Source: Enterococcus termitis
Lineage (GTDB): Bacteria > Bacillota > Bacilli > Lactobacillales > Enterococcaceae
Direction of reading: 5' to 3'
Assembly: GCF_001730305.1 (NCBI RefSeq)
Contig: NZ_MIJY01000004.1
Location: 1 to 64,000, forward strand
Length of the DNA stretch: 64,000 nucleotides
Shown here one piece after another: positions 27,640 to 37,158 of this stretch. The number at the start of each line of letters is the position of its first letter. The stretch's first letter is position 1. Position numbers and translations under genes: made by a program. A model generated the notes under the pieces. The model saw only the letters and a list, made by a program, of their open reading frames with translations. It did no database searches and was not told where the DNA came from.

Positions 27640-28326
27640 TTATAAGTAGTATTTTTTAGCTACTGTTAGGTCATCGTTTAATTCATAAACAAGTGGTTGA
27701 CCTGTTGGGATTTCAAGATCCATGATATCTTCATCTGAAATACCTTCGATGTGTTTTGCTAACGCACGTAATGAATTACCGTGAGCGGCAACTAGCACAG
27801 TTTTATTGTCTAATAAAGCAGGAGCGATTTCGTCTTGCCAGAAAGGTAACGCACGTTCTAGAGTCACTTTCAAGTTTTCACCGCCAGGAACATCGCGTTT
27901 GTCTAACATTGCATAACGACGATCGTTAGCTGCTGAACCTGGATCTGTTGTTTCCAATAGTGGAGGAAGAGTGTCGTAAGAACGACGCCAAATGTGTACT
28001 TGGTCATCTCCGTATTTTTCAGCAGTTTCTTTTTTATTCAAGCCTTGCAATTTACCATAGTGACGTTCGTTTAAGCGCCAAGATTTTACTTGTGGTACCC
28101 ATAATTGATCTGAGTTTTCCAAGATTAAGTTACATGTTTTGATTGCACGTGTTAATACAGAAGTGAAAGCAATATCGAATTCGATACCAGCTTCTTTGAT
28201 TTTGCGTCCGCCTTCTTTGGCTTCTTCAATTCCTTCAGGTGCTAAATCCACATCGACCCAACCTGTAAATTGGTTCAATGCATTCCATTCACTAAGTCCA
28301 TGACGAGAAAAAACTAATTTTGGCAT
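27640..28326 (-). CDS. gpmA: 2,3-bisphosphoglycerate-dependent phosphoglycerate mutase
   Basis: 228 aa, the standard dPGM length. The phosphohistidine motif [10 protein letters not shown] opens the protein, followed by [23 protein letters not shown] and the second catalytic His in [11 protein letters not shown]. It interconverts 3- and 2-phosphoglycerate in glycolysis. GGAGAG precedes the ATG. Single-gene unit, leftward. Confidence 0.96.
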   Translation of the reverse strand: MPKLVFSRHGLSEWNALNQFTGWVDVDLAPEGIEEAKEGGRKIKEAGIEFDIAFTSVLTRAIKTCNLILENSDQLWVPQVKSWRLNERHYGKLQGLNKKETAEKYGDDQVHIWRRSYDTLPPLLETTDPGSAANDRRYAMLDKRDVPGGENLKVTLERALPFWQDEIAPALLDNKTVLVAAHGNSLRALAKHIEGISDEDIMDLEIPTGQPLVYELNDDLTVAKKYYL

Positions 28327-28677
28327 GTATAGCTCTCCTTTGAGTTGTAGTTTCTGAAACTTTCATTTCTTTTTCTATTGTACACCGTTTTAAAATAGAT
28401 TTCCATTGTAAATTAGCAAAAGTCAGCGGAAATACTAAGAGAAAGGAGAGACAGCAGAAAAAAATGGAAACGGATCAGAGGATATACTACTCCTTTGCAG
28501 AGAGGGGGGACGGAAAATTATATAAATAATAAAAAAGAATCCTTGATTTAATAAGGTTTCTGCTTTATTTTAGAGATAGACAATCTTTTGAACGATTTCA
28601 GTCGATCGAAGAATTGCTGTAGTAGGAACTTGAAATAGTAACGAATCGTTTAAAAGCTAGAAAAGGATGGTGTTTAT
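28327..28677. other. Intergenic region between gpmA and the small unknown gene pair
   Basis: 351 bases containing the two divergent promoters in principle; several AT-rich candidates exist but none has both a good -35 and a good -10 at 17 bases. No gene, RNA family or repeat recognised. Confidence 0.5.
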
Positions 28678-28953
28678 ATGGATGAAAAGGAACGTCAAAA
28701 AGAACTTGTTCGACAACTAGGTGAAGAAGCAGCTGCTAAGCAAAAACAGATACGATTAGACGTTGAAAAAAAAGCGGATGAAGGAATGGCTCGCATTCTC
28801 GAAATCATCAAAGATACGCAGAAATTAGTGGAGCAGTGGTCTGATATTACGATAGAGGAAGAACGCCCTAAAAAGCCTGATCTTCGTTTAGTTCCGCCGA
28901 TTTCTTCCGAAACACCAGTACAAGATACAAAAAAGGAGGAGCTAGATGAGTGA
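28678..28953 (+). CDS. Small charged helical protein of unknown function, 91 aa
   Basis: Not recognised. Residues 1-60 are highly charged with a heptad-like pattern (KELVRQLGEEAAAKQKQIRL, MARILEIIKDTQKLVEQW), probably a coiled coil. The tail from about 62 is Pro- and acid-rich (ERPKKPDLRLVPP). No signal or membrane segment. AAAGGATGGTG precedes the ATG. The stop overlaps the next gene by eight bases, so the two are translationally coupled and may form a complex. Confidence 0.7.
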   Translation: MDEKERQKELVRQLGEEAAAKQKQIRLDVEKKADEGMARILEIIKDTQKLVEQWSDITIEEERPKKPDLRLVPPISSETPVQDTKKEELDE

Positions 28954-29263
28954 AAAGCGACCCAAAATAAACATAGAGATGAATCCTACTCAGTACTATC
29001 CACACGTACGAGAAGAACTAAAGAAAGAACTGGAAACACAATTCCCTAATGATCCCCAAACGGTCGAACAACATCTAAGCTATGCGGATGCTCTTCACAC
29101 CCTTGAAAAAGAAATGGAGCAAATAATGGTTTCTCTGGATCAAAAATTGATTGCAGCAGAAAATAATGCATTAACCTTTTTAGAGGCTAGTCCAGAGCGT
29201 ATTCCACTCTATGTTCGACGTTTAACTGCGCATTATGAACAGTGGAAAAAAGAAAATACATAG
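28946..29263 (+). CDS. Small helical protein of unknown function, 105 aa
   Basis: Not recognised. 105 aa, mostly helical and acidic, with a central amphipathic segment (DALHTLEKEMEQIMVSLDQK) and no cysteines or membrane span. AGGAGG lies within the end of the previous gene, which it overlaps by eight bases. The pair is followed by a strong terminator, making a compact two-gene unit. Confidence 0.7.
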   Translation: MSEKRPKINIEMNPTQYYPHVREELKKELETQFPNDPQTVEQHLSYADALHTLEKEMEQIMVSLDQKLIAAENNALTFLEASPERIPLYVRRLTAHYEQWKKENT

Positions 29264-29265
29264 CT

Positions 29266-29320
29266 CAAAAAAACAAACCAAAGGTAGAGACGATACTCGC
29301 TCCTTTGGTTTGTTTTTTTG
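29266..29320 (+). terminator. Intrinsic terminator after the small gene pair
   Basis: 19-bp perfect stem (29266-29284 with 29302-29320), 17-base loop, ending in seven T. Confidence 0.9.
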
Positions 29321-29413
29321 AATGCTTGATTGAGTTTCTCGTGCCTCTGTTATCTAAAAAGACAATTAAAAGCATTTTGGAGATTTGAGCTGCGGATCAA
29401 TCATGTTATCTTA

Positions 29414-29995
29414 TTAGTATAGCTTCGCTACTTCATTTTCGGGTAAATTAATGTACTTGTAGCAAGTACCGATAGAGACATTGCATTTTGTTGCTATGAG
29501 TTGAATTGTTTCACGTTTTTCATGATATAAATGGCGAATACGTTTCACTGTACGTCCATCTATTTTTGGGCGACCGCCGATTTTTCCTTTTTTACGGGCA
29601 TTATTTAATCCAACCAATGTCCGTTCTTTGATCAAATTACATTCCATCGTTGCCAAGCTGTTCATCATTTTGAAATAAATCTCACCCATGGGCTCACGCG
29701 TGTCGATCTCATCATCTAAACTAACTAAATGAATACCGGAACCTTTGAATTCTTGCGTGAGTTCAGTCAATTGGCGAGTAGAACGTCCTAAACGGTTTAA
29801 GCTGCAAATCACTAAAATATCTCCAGCCTTCAGCTCATTCAAAACAGTTTCCAACTCAGAAGTCAATTGTTTGTCATCGGTGACATCGAAAGATTCATGA
29901 TAGATTTCATCACAGCCGAAGTCAGACAATGTATTGATCTGAGTATCTAAATCGTTCTCAGTAATAGTTGTTCGAGCATAACCAATTAATTTCAT
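29414..29995 (-). CDS. Serine-recombinase (resolvase/invertase) family protein with altered catalytic residues
   Basis: 193 aa from the ATG at 29995, six bases after AAAGGA (another ATG one codon earlier is possible). The resolvase fold is clear: MKLIGYART, LVICSLNRLGRSTRQL, EIYFKMMNSLATMECNLIKERT, ARKKGKIGGRPK and a C-terminal helix-turn-helix (IQLIATKCNVSIGTCYKYI). Compared by eye with gamma-delta resolvase, YARVST reads YARTTI, so Ser10 becomes Thr; Asp67 of LDRLGR becomes Asn; the Arg near position 45 is not evident. No transposase or terminal repeats lie nearby. It may be a DNA-binding protein without recombinase activity. Confidence 0.8.
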   Translation of the reverse strand: MKLIGYARTTITENDLDTQINTLSDFGCDEIYHESFDVTDDKQLTSELETVLNELKAGDILVICSLNRLGRSTRQLTELTQEFKGSGIHLVSLDDEIDTREPMGEIYFKMMNSLATMECNLIKERTLVGLNNARKKGKIGGRPKIDGRTVKRIRHLYHEKRETIQLIATKCNVSIGTCYKYINLPENEVAKLY

Positions 29996-30024
29996 CATTC
30001 GTCCTTTCTTATTCAAAAAGTAAA

Positions 30025-30051
30025 TATAAACTACTAAAAATGTAGCATATA
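30025..30051. promoter_or_regulatory. Inverted repeat upstream of the recombinase-like gene
   Basis: TATA-aa-CTAC-taaaaat-GTAG-ca-TATA, an interrupted dyad 30 bases before the start codon. It may be an autoregulatory site or a relict crossover site. Confidence 0.35.
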
Positions 30052-30127
30052 ACCGAAGGAAATGATAGGTATATTTTTATCTTTTTTTAATCTTTTTTAT
30101 TGTTTTCAAATCGGAATCAAAGAATGT

Positions 30128-30805
30128 CTACTGCGGTACGTGAATTGTTTCCGGCCCATTTTCGCCGCCGATAATCACAGTTGAAACGATATTAAGAAAA
30201 AGTCCGTGTTCCACGACACCGACGAGCTGATCCAGATAAGTGCCTAAAGCAATAGGATCTTCAATAACCTCTAAGTGGAGATCGATAATATAATGCCCGC
30301 CATCTGTAACCACAAGATCACCAGTAGGGGTTGTTCGTAAAACTGGGGCATAGCCCTTTTCTTCAAATAAATGAACTAGCTGCTGACTACCGTATGGAAC
30401 GACTTCGATCGGCAGAGGGAACTTTCCTAATTTATTTACCATTTTTGATTTATCAACGATCCAAATACATTGTTTGGAATACGTGGCTACGATTTTTTCA
30501 AATAAAAGAGCAGCACCACCGCCTTTGATTCCTTGAAAGTCTGCACTGATCTCATCAGCTCCGTCGATCGTCAGGTCAACATACGGAACCTCATCGATAC
30601 TCTTTAGAGGAATCCCTAAAGCTTGAGCCTGACGTTCTGTTTCTTTAGAAGTCGTCACACCAGTGATCGTTAATCCTTCTTCTTTTACACGTCGACCGAT
30701 TTCATCTACCATAAATTTTGCAGTAGAGCCTGTTCCAAGACCTACGATCATACCATCTTCTACATATTTTGCAGCTTCAATGCCTGCCATTTGTTTAAGG
30801 TTCAT
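30128..30805 (-). CDS. rpiA: Ribose-5-phosphate isomerase A
   Basis: 225 aa. Motifs: [28 protein letters not shown] with the catalytic Asp, and [14 protein letters not shown]. It interconverts ribose-5-phosphate and ribulose-5-phosphate and connects the nucleoside-salvage products of this window to the pentose phosphate pathway. AAAGGGG is about 11 bases before the ATG. It is transcribed away from the str operon. Confidence 0.96.
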   Translation of the reverse strand: MNLKQMAGIEAAKYVEDGMIVGLGTGSTAKFMVDEIGRRVKEEGLTITGVTTSKETERQAQALGIPLKSIDEVPYVDLTIDGADEISADFQGIKGGGAALLFEKIVATYSKQCIWIVDKSKMVNKLGKFPLPIEVVPYGSQQLVHLFEEKGYAPVLRTTPTGDLVVTDGGHYIIDLHLEVIEDPIALGTYLDQLVGVVEHGLFLNIVSTVIIGGENGPETIHVPQ

Positions 30806-30967
30806 TAGCTGTCTCGCCCCTTTCGGATAATCAAAAACATTGTACCGTTAAACGAAAAAAAAAGATAGAATGATCTGATAATTTCTTGTGTTTCTTCTAT
30901 TAAAAACGATTAATTTGAATGCAGAAAAGAAAAAGTGATCGTTTTACTAAAAAACTAGGGGAAAAGG

Positions 30968-30996
30968 TTGACAGAACAAGTGTATCATGCTATCCT
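30968..30996 (+). promoter_or_regulatory. Promoter of the str operon
   Basis: TTGACA (30968-30973), 17-base spacer, TATCCT (30991-30996). CAAAGGTGCT starts three bases after the -10, and the same motif sits at nearly the same place after the S10 promoter. The leader to rpsL is about 155 bases and contains a GTCTC/GAGAC hairpin at 31019-31034. Confidence 0.8.
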
Positions 30997-31158
30997 AGCA
31001 AAGGTGCTTTATCTACAGGTCTCTCAATGGAGACGTGCTGACTGTCTATCAAAGCATATTTGATAAAGAGTGCATAGATTGCATTATTTTTTATCGCTAA
31101 AAAAGAACCACCTGGATGTGTGGGACTAGATGCGAAATGAGGAAGGAGGAAACAAGGA

Positions 31159-31578
31159 ATGCCTACAATTAATCAATTAGTACGTAAACCTCGTAAATCA
31201 AAGGTGGAAAAATCTAATTCACCAGCGTTGAACAAAGGATATAATAGTTTCAAGAAATCTCAAACGAACGTAAACTCACCACAAAAGCGTGGGGTTTGTA
31301 CTCGTGTGGGAACAATGACACCTAAAAAACCGAACTCAGCTTTACGTAAATATGCCCGTGTTCGTTTGTCTAACTTAATCGAAGTAACAGCTTATATCCC
31401 AGGGATCGGTCACAACTTACAAGAACATAGCGTGGTTTTACTACGTGGTGGACGTGTAAAAGACTTACCAGGGGTACGTTATCATATCGTACGTGGTGCG
31501 CTTGATACAGCCGGCGTTACTGCTCGTAAACAAAGCCGCTCTAAATATGGTACTAAAATGCCAAAAGCAGCTAAATAA
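31159..31578 (+). CDS. rpsL: 30S ribosomal protein S12
   Basis: 139 aa. The opening [12 protein letters not shown] and the decoding-site loops [19 protein letters not shown] and [17 protein letters not shown] are diagnostic. The lysines at the sites where streptomycin-resistance changes occur are the normal ones. First gene of rpsL-rpsG-fusA-tuf, with GGAAGGAGG upstream. Confidence 0.98.
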   Translation: MPTINQLVRKPRKSKVEKSNSPALNKGYNSFKKSQTNVNSPQKRGVCTRVGTMTPKKPNSALRKYARVRLSNLIEVTAYIPGIGHNLQEHSVVLLRGGRVKDLPGVRYHIVRGALDTAGVTARKQSRSKYGTKMPKAAK

Positions 31579-31637
31579 TTCGACAATCACTAAAGGTATT
31601 ATATAAAATAAAGAATTTTCGGAAGGAGGAGTTACGG

Positions 31638-32108
31638 ATGCCTCGTAAAGGTCCTGTTGCAAAACGTGATGTTTTACCAGATCCAATTTATAACTCAAAA
31701 TTAGTAACTCGCTTGATCAACCGTGTAATGGTTGACGGTAAACGCGGGATTGCTGCTAATATCATCTATAATTCATTTGATATCATCAAAGAATCTACAG
31801 GTAACGATCCATTGGAAGTTTTCGAACAAGCAATGAAAAACGTTATGCCTGTCCTAGAAGTTAAAGCTCGCCGTGTCGGTGGTTCTAACTATCAAGTGCC
31901 GGTTGAAGTTCGTCCAGAACGTCGTACAACTTTAGGTCTTCGTTGGGTTGTTAACTACGCTCGTTTGCGTGGAGAGCACACAATGGAACAACGTCTAGCG
32001 AAAGAAATCATGGATGCTGCTAATAATACAGGTGCTTCAGTTAAAAAACGTGAAGACACTCATAAAATGGCTGATGCTAACCGTGCGTTCGCACACTATC
32101 GTTGGTAA
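31638..32108 (+). CDS. rpsG: 30S ribosomal protein S7
   Basis: 156 aa, [16 protein letters not shown] start and the conserved [16 protein letters not shown] and [10 protein letters not shown] end. It nucleates the 16S 3' domain. GGAAGGAGG precedes the ATG. A TTGCGG/CCGCAA hairpin lies in the gap before fusA (32121-32139). Confidence 0.98.
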   Translation: MPRKGPVAKRDVLPDPIYNSKLVTRLINRVMVDGKRGIAANIIYNSFDIIKESTGNDPLEVFEQAMKNVMPVLEVKARRVGGSNYQVPVEVRPERRTTLGLRWVVNYARLRGEHTMEQRLAKEIMDAANNTGASVKKREDTHKMADANRAFAHYRW

Positions 32109-32189
32109 GATCCTCTGTGTTTGCGGTGTAACGCCGCAACATAAAGCTATGTCTATTTGATTTAAATAAAGAGAGGAGAACACCCTAGA

Positions 32190-34274
32190 ATGGCAAGAGA
32201 ATTTTCGTTAGAAAACACTCGTAATATCGGAATCATGGCCCACGTTGATGCTGGTAAAACAACAACAACTGAGCGTATCCTTTATTACACTGGTAAAATC
32301 CATAAAATCGGTGAAACACACGAAGGTGCTTCACAAATGGACTGGATGGAACAAGAACAAGAACGTGGTATCACAATCACATCTGCCGCAACAACTGCGC
32401 AATGGAAAGGATACCGAGTAAACATCATCGACACACCAGGACACGTGGATTTCACTATTGAAGTGCAACGTTCACTACGTGTATTAGATGGTGCTGTAAC
32501 CGTTCTTGATTCACAATCAGGCGTGGAACCTCAAACTGAAACAGTTTGGCGTCAAGCGACTGAATATAAAGTTCCGCGTGTTGTTTTCTGTAACAAAATG
32601 GATAAAATCGGTGCGGATTTCTTATACTCTGTAAACTCATTACATGATCGTTTACAAGCAAATGCACATCCAATCCAATTACCAATCGGAGCAGAAGATA
32701 GCTTCACTGGGATCATTGACTTGATCACAATGAAAGCTGAAATTTATACAAATGACTTAGGTACAGACATTCAAGAAACTGAAATTCCAGAAGAATACAT
32801 GGATCAAGCAGTTGAATGGCGTGAAAAATTAGTTGAAGCAGTTGCTGAAACTGATGAAGACCTAATGATGAAATATCTTGAAGGTGAAGAAATCACAATC
32901 GAAGAACTTAAAGCGGGTATCCGTAAAGCAACAATCAACGTTGAATTTTTCCCAGTTATGGCTGGTTCTGCCTTTAAAAATAAAGGTGTTCAATTGATGC
33001 TTGATGCAGTTCTTGACTACTTACCTTCACCACTTGATATCGAAGCAATCAAAGGTATCGATGTGAAAACAGACGAAGAAACAACTCGTCCTGCTGATGA
33101 TGAAGCACCGTTTGCATCATTAGCATTTAAAGTTATGACTGACCCATTCGTAGGTCGTCTAACATTCTTCCGTGTATATTCTGGTGTCCTTGAAAGTGGT
33201 TCATATGTATTGAACGCTTCTAAAGACAAAAAAGAACGTATCGGACGTATTCTGCAAATGCACGCGAACACTCGTCAAGAAATTGACAAAGTGTATTCAG
33301 GTGATATCGCAGCAGCCGTTGGTTTGAAAGATACAACAACAGGGGACACATTGTGTGCAGTTGATGCACCAGTTATCCTTGAATCAATCGAGTTCCCAGA
33401 ACCGGTTATCCAAGTTGCTGTTGAACCTAAATCAAAAGCTGACCAAGATAAAATGGGTGTGGCTTTGCAAAAACTTGCTGAAGAAGATCCTTCATTCCGC
33501 GTTGAAACAAACGTTGAAACTGGTGAAACAGTTATCTCTGGTATGGGTGAGCTTCACTTAGACGTATTAGTAGACCGTATGAAACGTGAGTTCAAGGTTG
33601 AAGCAAACGTCGGTGCTCCTCAAGTATCATACCGTGAAACATTCCGTGCACCTCTTACTCAAGCAGAAGGTAAGTTTGTACGTCAGTCTGGTGGTAAAGG
33701 ACAATACGGTCACGTATGGGTTGAATTTACACCAAATGAAGAAGGTAAAGGCTTCGAATTTGAAAACGCAATTGTCGGTGGTGTGGTTCCTCGTGAATAC
33801 ATCCCAGCAGTTGAAAAAGGCTTATCAGAAGCGATGAACAACGGGGTTCTTGCGGGCTATCCATTAGTGGATATCAAAGCAAAACTTTACGATGGTTCAT
33901 ACCATGATGTCGATTCAAATGAAACAGCCTTCCGTGTAGCGGCTTCTATGGCATTGCGCGCGGCAGCTAAAAAAGCGAACCCTGTGATTTTAGAACCAAT
34001 GATGAAAGTAACAATCACTGTTCCAGAAGATTACTTAGGTGATATCATGGGACACGTTACAAGTCGTCGTGGACGTGTTGAAGGTATGGAAGCACACGGT
34101 AACTCACAAATCGTTAACGCGATGGTACCGTTGGCTGAAATGTTTGGTTATGCCACAACATTACGTTCAGCAACACAAGGTCGTGGAACATTCATGATGG
34201 TCTTTGACCACTATGAAGATGTACCAAAATCTGTACAAGAAGAAATCATCAAGAAAAATGGCGGCAACGCTTAA
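32190..34274 (+). CDS. fusA: Elongation factor G
   Basis: 694 aa, full length. GTPase motifs [32 protein letters not shown] and [11 protein letters not shown], then domains II-V ending in the ribosome-binding region ([26 protein letters not shown]). It catalyses translocation. Third gene of the str operon; tuf follows after 127 bases, where a weak internal promoter is possible. Confidence 0.98.
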   Translation: MAREFSLENTRNIGIMAHVDAGKTTTTERILYYTGKIHKIGETHEGASQMDWMEQEQERGITITSAATTAQWKGYRVNIIDTPGHVDFTIEVQRSLRVLDGAVTVLDSQSGVEPQTETVWRQATEYKVPRVVFCNKMDKIGADFLYSVNSLHDRLQANAHPIQLPIGAEDSFTGIIDLITMKAEIYTNDLGTDIQETEIPEEYMDQAVEWREKLVEAVAETDEDLMMKYLEGEEITIEELKAGIRKATINVEFFPVMAGSAFKNKGVQLMLDAVLDYLPSPLDIEAIKGIDVKTDEETTRPADDEAPFASLAFKVMTDPFVGRLTFFRVYSGVLESGSYVLNASKDKKERIGRILQMHANTRQEIDKVYSGDIAAAVGLKDTTTGDTLCAVDAPVILESIEFPEPVIQVAVEPKSKADQDKMGVALQKLAEEDPSFRVETNVETGETVISGMGELHLDVLVDRMKREFKVEANVGAPQVSYRETFRAPLTQAEGKFVRQSGGKGQYGHVWVEFTPNEEGKGFEFENAIVGGVVPREYIPAVEKGLSEAMNNGVLAGYPLVDIKAKLYDGSYHDVDSNETAFRVAASMALRAAAKKANPVILEPMMKVTITVPEDYLGDIMGHVTSRRGRVEGMEAHGNSQIVNAMVPLAEMFGYATTLRSATQGRGTFMMVFDHYEDVPKSVQEEIIKKNGGNA

Positions 34275-34401
34275 TAGAACCTTATTGATTTAAGACTATG
34301 CTTTTTTCATGATTTCATGTAAAATAGTTAAAGATGATCAGGTAGTTGTCACTATCTATCAAATAAAATAAAATTCATATATTTTAGGAGGAACATTTAA
34401 A

Positions 34402-35589
34402 ATGGCTAAAGAAAAATTTGACCGTTCTAAACCCCATGTAAACATTGGTACTATCGGACACGTTGACCATGGTAAAACTACATTAACTGCTGCAATTGCA
34501 ACTGTGTTAGCTAAACACGGTGGCGGTGAAGCTCAAAACTATGCTGATATCGATAACGCTCCAGAAGAAAAAGAACGTGGTATCACAATCAACACTTCTC
34601 ACATCGAGTATGAAACTGATGCTCGTCACTACGCTCACGTGGACTGCCCAGGACACGCGGACTACGTTAAAAACATGATCACTGGTGCTGCACAAATGGA
34701 CGGAGCTATCTTAGTAGTATCTGCTGCTGATGGTCCTATGCCTCAAACTCGTGAGCACATCTTGTTATCACGTAACGTTGGTGTACCATACATCGTTGTT
34801 TTCTTAAACAAAATGGATATGGTTGATGACGAAGAATTATTAGAATTAGTAGAAATGGAAGTTCGTGATTTATTATCTGAATACGACTTCCCAGGTGATG
34901 ACACTCCTGTTATCGCTGGTTCTGCTTTGAAAGCTTTAGAAGGCGACGCTTCATACGAAGAAAAAATCATGGAATTAATGGCTGCAGTTGATGAGTACAT
35001 TCCAACTCCAACTCGTGATACTGACAAACCATTCATGATGCCAGTTGAGGATGTATTCTCAATCACTGGTCGTGGTACTGTTGCAACTGGTCGTGTTGAA
35101 CGTGGAGAAGTTCGCGTTGGTGACGAAGTTGAAATCGTAGGTATCAAAGACGAAACATCTAAAACAACTGTTACAGGTGTTGAAATGTTCCGTAAATTAT
35201 TGGATTACGCTGAAGCAGGCGACAACATCGGTGCTTTATTACGTGGTGTAGCACGTGAAGATATCGAACGTGGTCAAGTATTATCTAAACCAGCTTCAAT
35301 CACTCCACATACAAAATTCAAAGCTGAAGTTTACGTGTTATCAAAAGAAGAAGGCGGACGTCACACTCCATTCTTCACAAACTACCGTCCTCAGTTCTAC
35401 TTCCGTACAACTGACGTAACTGGTGTAGTTGAATTACCAGAAGGTACTGAAATGGTAATGCCTGGTGATAACGTAGCTATGGATGTTGAATTAATCCACC
35501 CAATCGCTATCGAAGACGGAACTCGTTTCTCTATTCGTGAAGGCGGACGTACTGTTGGTTCAGGCGTTGTTTCTGAAATCGTTAAATAA
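34402..35589 (+). CDS. tuf: Elongation factor Tu
   Basis: 395 aa. G-domain motifs [37 protein letters not shown] and [10 protein letters not shown]; switch I region [12 protein letters not shown]. It delivers aminoacyl-tRNA to the ribosome. AGGAGG lies before the ATG. It ends the str operon at a strong terminator. Confidence 0.98.
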   Translation: MAKEKFDRSKPHVNIGTIGHVDHGKTTLTAAIATVLAKHGGGEAQNYADIDNAPEEKERGITINTSHIEYETDARHYAHVDCPGHADYVKNMITGAAQMDGAILVVSAADGPMPQTREHILLSRNVGVPYIVVFLNKMDMVDDEELLELVEMEVRDLLSEYDFPGDDTPVIAGSALKALEGDASYEEKIMELMAAVDEYIPTPTRDTDKPFMMPVEDVFSITGRGTVATGRVERGEVRVGDEVEIVGIKDETSKTTVTGVEMFRKLLDYAEAGDNIGALLRGVAREDIERGQVLSKPASITPHTKFKAEVYVLSKEEGGRHTPFFTNYRPQFYFRTTDVTGVVELPEGTEMVMPGDNVAMDVELIHPIAIEDGTRFSIREGGRTVGSGVVSEIVK

Positions 35590-35641
35590 TTAGACTTAAC
35601 TATAGCAATAACCAGTGTAAGAAGCTGGGGTACTCGGACGT

Positions 35642-35672
35642 AAGCCGAAGGGATTTCCCTTCGGCTTTTTTT
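35642..35672 (+). terminator. Intrinsic terminator after tuf
   Basis: 11-bp stem (35642-35652 with 35657-35667), ATTT loop and a run of seven T. Confidence 0.93.
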
Positions 35673-35745
35673 GTATTTTGTACTAGTTAGCAATTGGATA
35701 CATAGTTGGACTAAAAGGTCTATTTTCAAAAATTTACAAATTTTC

Positions 35746-35774
35746 TTGACATATATCGAGGTTCGATATAATAT
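35746..35774 (+). promoter_or_regulatory. Promoter of the PadR-DUF2812 operon
   Basis: TTGACA at 35746-35751 with TATAAT (35767-35772) or TAATAT (35769-35774) as -10. The first PadR-type palindrome fills the spacer. Confidence 0.7.
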
Positions 35775-35803
35775 AGTGGTATGATATATCGAACTTCGAT
35801 ATA
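35752..35803. promoter_or_regulatory. Tandem PadR operators
   Basis: Two perfect inverted repeats, TATATCGA-ggt-TCGATATA (35752-35770) and TATATCGA-act-TCGATATA (35785-35803), with centres 33 bases apart, about three helical turns. One covers the promoter spacer and the other the start of the transcript. Binding by the PadR protein encoded just downstream is inferred. Confidence 0.75.
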
Positions 35804-35827
35804 CATTTGAGAGGACGAAGTTAGCCG

Positions 35828-36154
35828 ATGGAAGATAAGTTAAAAAGAATCTACATACCAATGACAGAAACTGGTTTTTATATTTTATTTGCACTAAGAG
35901 AAGAACGTCACGGATATAACATCATTCAATACGTGAAAGAGTTGACGAATCAGGAAATCATTATTAGTGCTGGTACAATGTATGGTAGTCTTAGTAAAAT
36001 GGAAAAGGATGGCTTAATTCAAGTAACAAAAGAAGAAAATCGGCGGAAAAGTTATCAGCTCACAGAATTGGGAGAAGAAATACTAATACTTGAGATCAAC
36101 AGAATCAATAGATTGTACAAAAATAGTATTGGAGAGAAAAGAGATGGGGAATAA
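35828..36154 (+). CDS. PadR-family transcriptional regulator
   Basis: 108 aa, the short PadR-s2 type. A winged helix spans about 12-85 (FYILFALREERHGYNIIQYV, ISAGTMYGSLSKMEKDGLI, NRRKSYQLTELGEEIL), followed by a short dimerisation helix. Such proteins usually repress an adjacent membrane or transporter gene in response to a compound or cell-wall stress. The next gene overlaps it by 11 bases. Two perfect palindromes in its promoter indicate autoregulation. Confidence 0.9.
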   Translation: MEDKLKRIYIPMTETGFYILFALREERHGYNIIQYVKELTNQEIIISAGTMYGSLSKMEKDGLIQVTKEENRRKSYQLTELGEEILILEINRINRLYKNSIGEKRDGE

Positions 36155-36698
36155 AAAAGTAAGAAAACGGTTTGAGTTGGCAGATTATTTGGAGGAAGAG
36201 ATATTTCTCCGAGAGTACCATAATAAAGGATGGAAAATGGTGGATCTTAAACTTCCGTTTAGTACGTATATTTTCGAAAAGTGTGAGCCAGAAGATTATG
36301 TGTATCAACTAGATTTTAAACAAGAAAATCAGGATGTAGAACAGTATCTACAACTATTTGAAGATTGCGGCTGGGAATATTTTTATAAATTTGGCAACTG
36401 GTATTATTTTAGAAAATTAAAATCTGAAATAGATGATGAAAATGTAATCTTTAGTGATGCTTCAACACGCGCTGAAATGGCTAAAAAGGTTGTGAAATTC
36501 CAAGGGATGATTTCCTTAATAGCGCTGTTTCCGCTGCTTTATTTCGCGCCTATAATGTTAAGGGGAGTGAGAGGAAGAGGTGGTGTCTTGCTAGGCTTAT
36601 TAGCGATATATGGAATAATCATCCTTTTTCTGACGGGCATTCAACTGAGAAATTTTTGGAAACTTAAGCAGATTATCAAGCGAGAAGAGCAACTATAA
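36144..36698 (+). CDS. DUF2812 domain membrane protein
   Basis: 184 aa from the ATG at 36144, seven bases after GGAGAG. The N-terminal 110 residues carry the DUF2812 pattern (RFELADYLEEEIFLREYHNK, FEDCGWEYFYKFGNWYYFRK). Two hydrophobic spans follow, around 122-140 and 150-170. PadR-DUF2812 pairs are common in Firmicutes; the function is unknown and a membrane-stress or export-related sensor is only a guess. Confidence 0.82.
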   Translation: MGNKKVRKRFELADYLEEEIFLREYHNKGWKMVDLKLPFSTYIFEKCEPEDYVYQLDFKQENQDVEQYLQLFEDCGWEYFYKFGNWYYFRKLKSEIDDENVIFSDASTRAEMAKKVVKFQGMISLIALFPLLYFAPIMLRGVRGRGGVLLGLLAIYGIIILFLTGIQLRNFWKLKQIIKREEQL

Positions 36699-36741
36699 AA
36701 ACAAGCTGAAAGGACATTTCTTTCAGCTTGTTTTTATAGTT
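36691..36741. terminator. Bidirectional terminator overlapping both stop codons
   Basis: A perfect 21-bp stem (36691-36711 with 36721-36741) and 9-base loop. The stem includes the stop codon of the DUF2812 gene and reaches the stop of the converging tautomerase gene. Confidence 0.9.
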
Positions 36742-37133
36742 CAAAGTTCTCCTGTCAAAAATTGTGCTTTCCCGAAACCAAAACTCCAATCGGCATCATC
36801 ATTAATGACAAATGAAACAAGCAAATTTTCAGGTGCAATCCCACATAATTGATCTAGCTGTTGCGCAAGCAGCTGATAAAATTTTTCTTTTTGAGCAGTT
36901 GTTCGCTCTCGGCTGATAATGGTTAGTGCAATCATCTGTTGAGGATCTCTTTTGAACCCTAAGCCTGTATCTTCCATCACCATTTCAAATGGTTTATGCT
37001 GGGTAACAATTTGATATCTATCACCAGTAGGAACCTCAAAAGCGTTTAAAACAACGGAATGAGCGACATCAAGAATCGCTTGTATTTCTTCTTCGCTACG
37101 ACCTTCAAGCAGATCGAACTTTAATAAAGGCAA
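36741..37133 (-). CDS. Tautomerase-superfamily protein
   Basis: 130 aa from a TTG at 37133, chosen because GGAGG lies seven bases upstream and this start gives Met-Pro-Leu-Leu-Lys-Phe; after Met removal Pro1 is the catalytic N-terminus of this superfamily. Sequence features (LLEGRSEEEIQAILDVAHSV, FEVPTGDRYQIV, ISRERTTAQKEKFY, VSFVINDDADWSFGFGKAQF) match the MSAD/cis-CaaD-like 130-residue group. Substrate unknown. It follows the iol regulator by 25 bases on the same strand, so a role in inositol or keto-acid metabolism is possible. Confidence 0.85.
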   Translation of the reverse strand: MPLLKFDLLEGRSEEEIQAILDVAHSVVLNAFEVPTGDRYQIVTQHKPFEMVMEDTGLGFKRDPQQMIALTIISRERTTAQKEKFYQLLAQQLDQLCGIAPENLLVSFVINDDADWSFGFGKAQFLTGEL

Positions 37134-37158
37134 ATCGACTCCTCCTTTTTCCAAAACG

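Noticed and set aside
28678-29263. Toxin-antitoxin module
   Set aside because: Gene sizes and overlap fit, but neither protein shows a known toxin fold or an antitoxin DNA-binding motif, and no autoregulatory palindrome was seen.
29414-30127. Transposon or integron remnant around the resolvase-like gene
   Set aside because: No transposase, terminal inverted repeats or target duplication is visible, and both neighbours are intact housekeeping or small genes.
34743-35147. 134-codon frame antisense to tuf
   Set aside because: Product of biased codon use in a highly expressed gene.
35397-35894. 165-codon open frame antisense to the end of tuf
   Set aside because: Overlaps tuf, its terminator and the PadR promoter; no plausible start or family signal.
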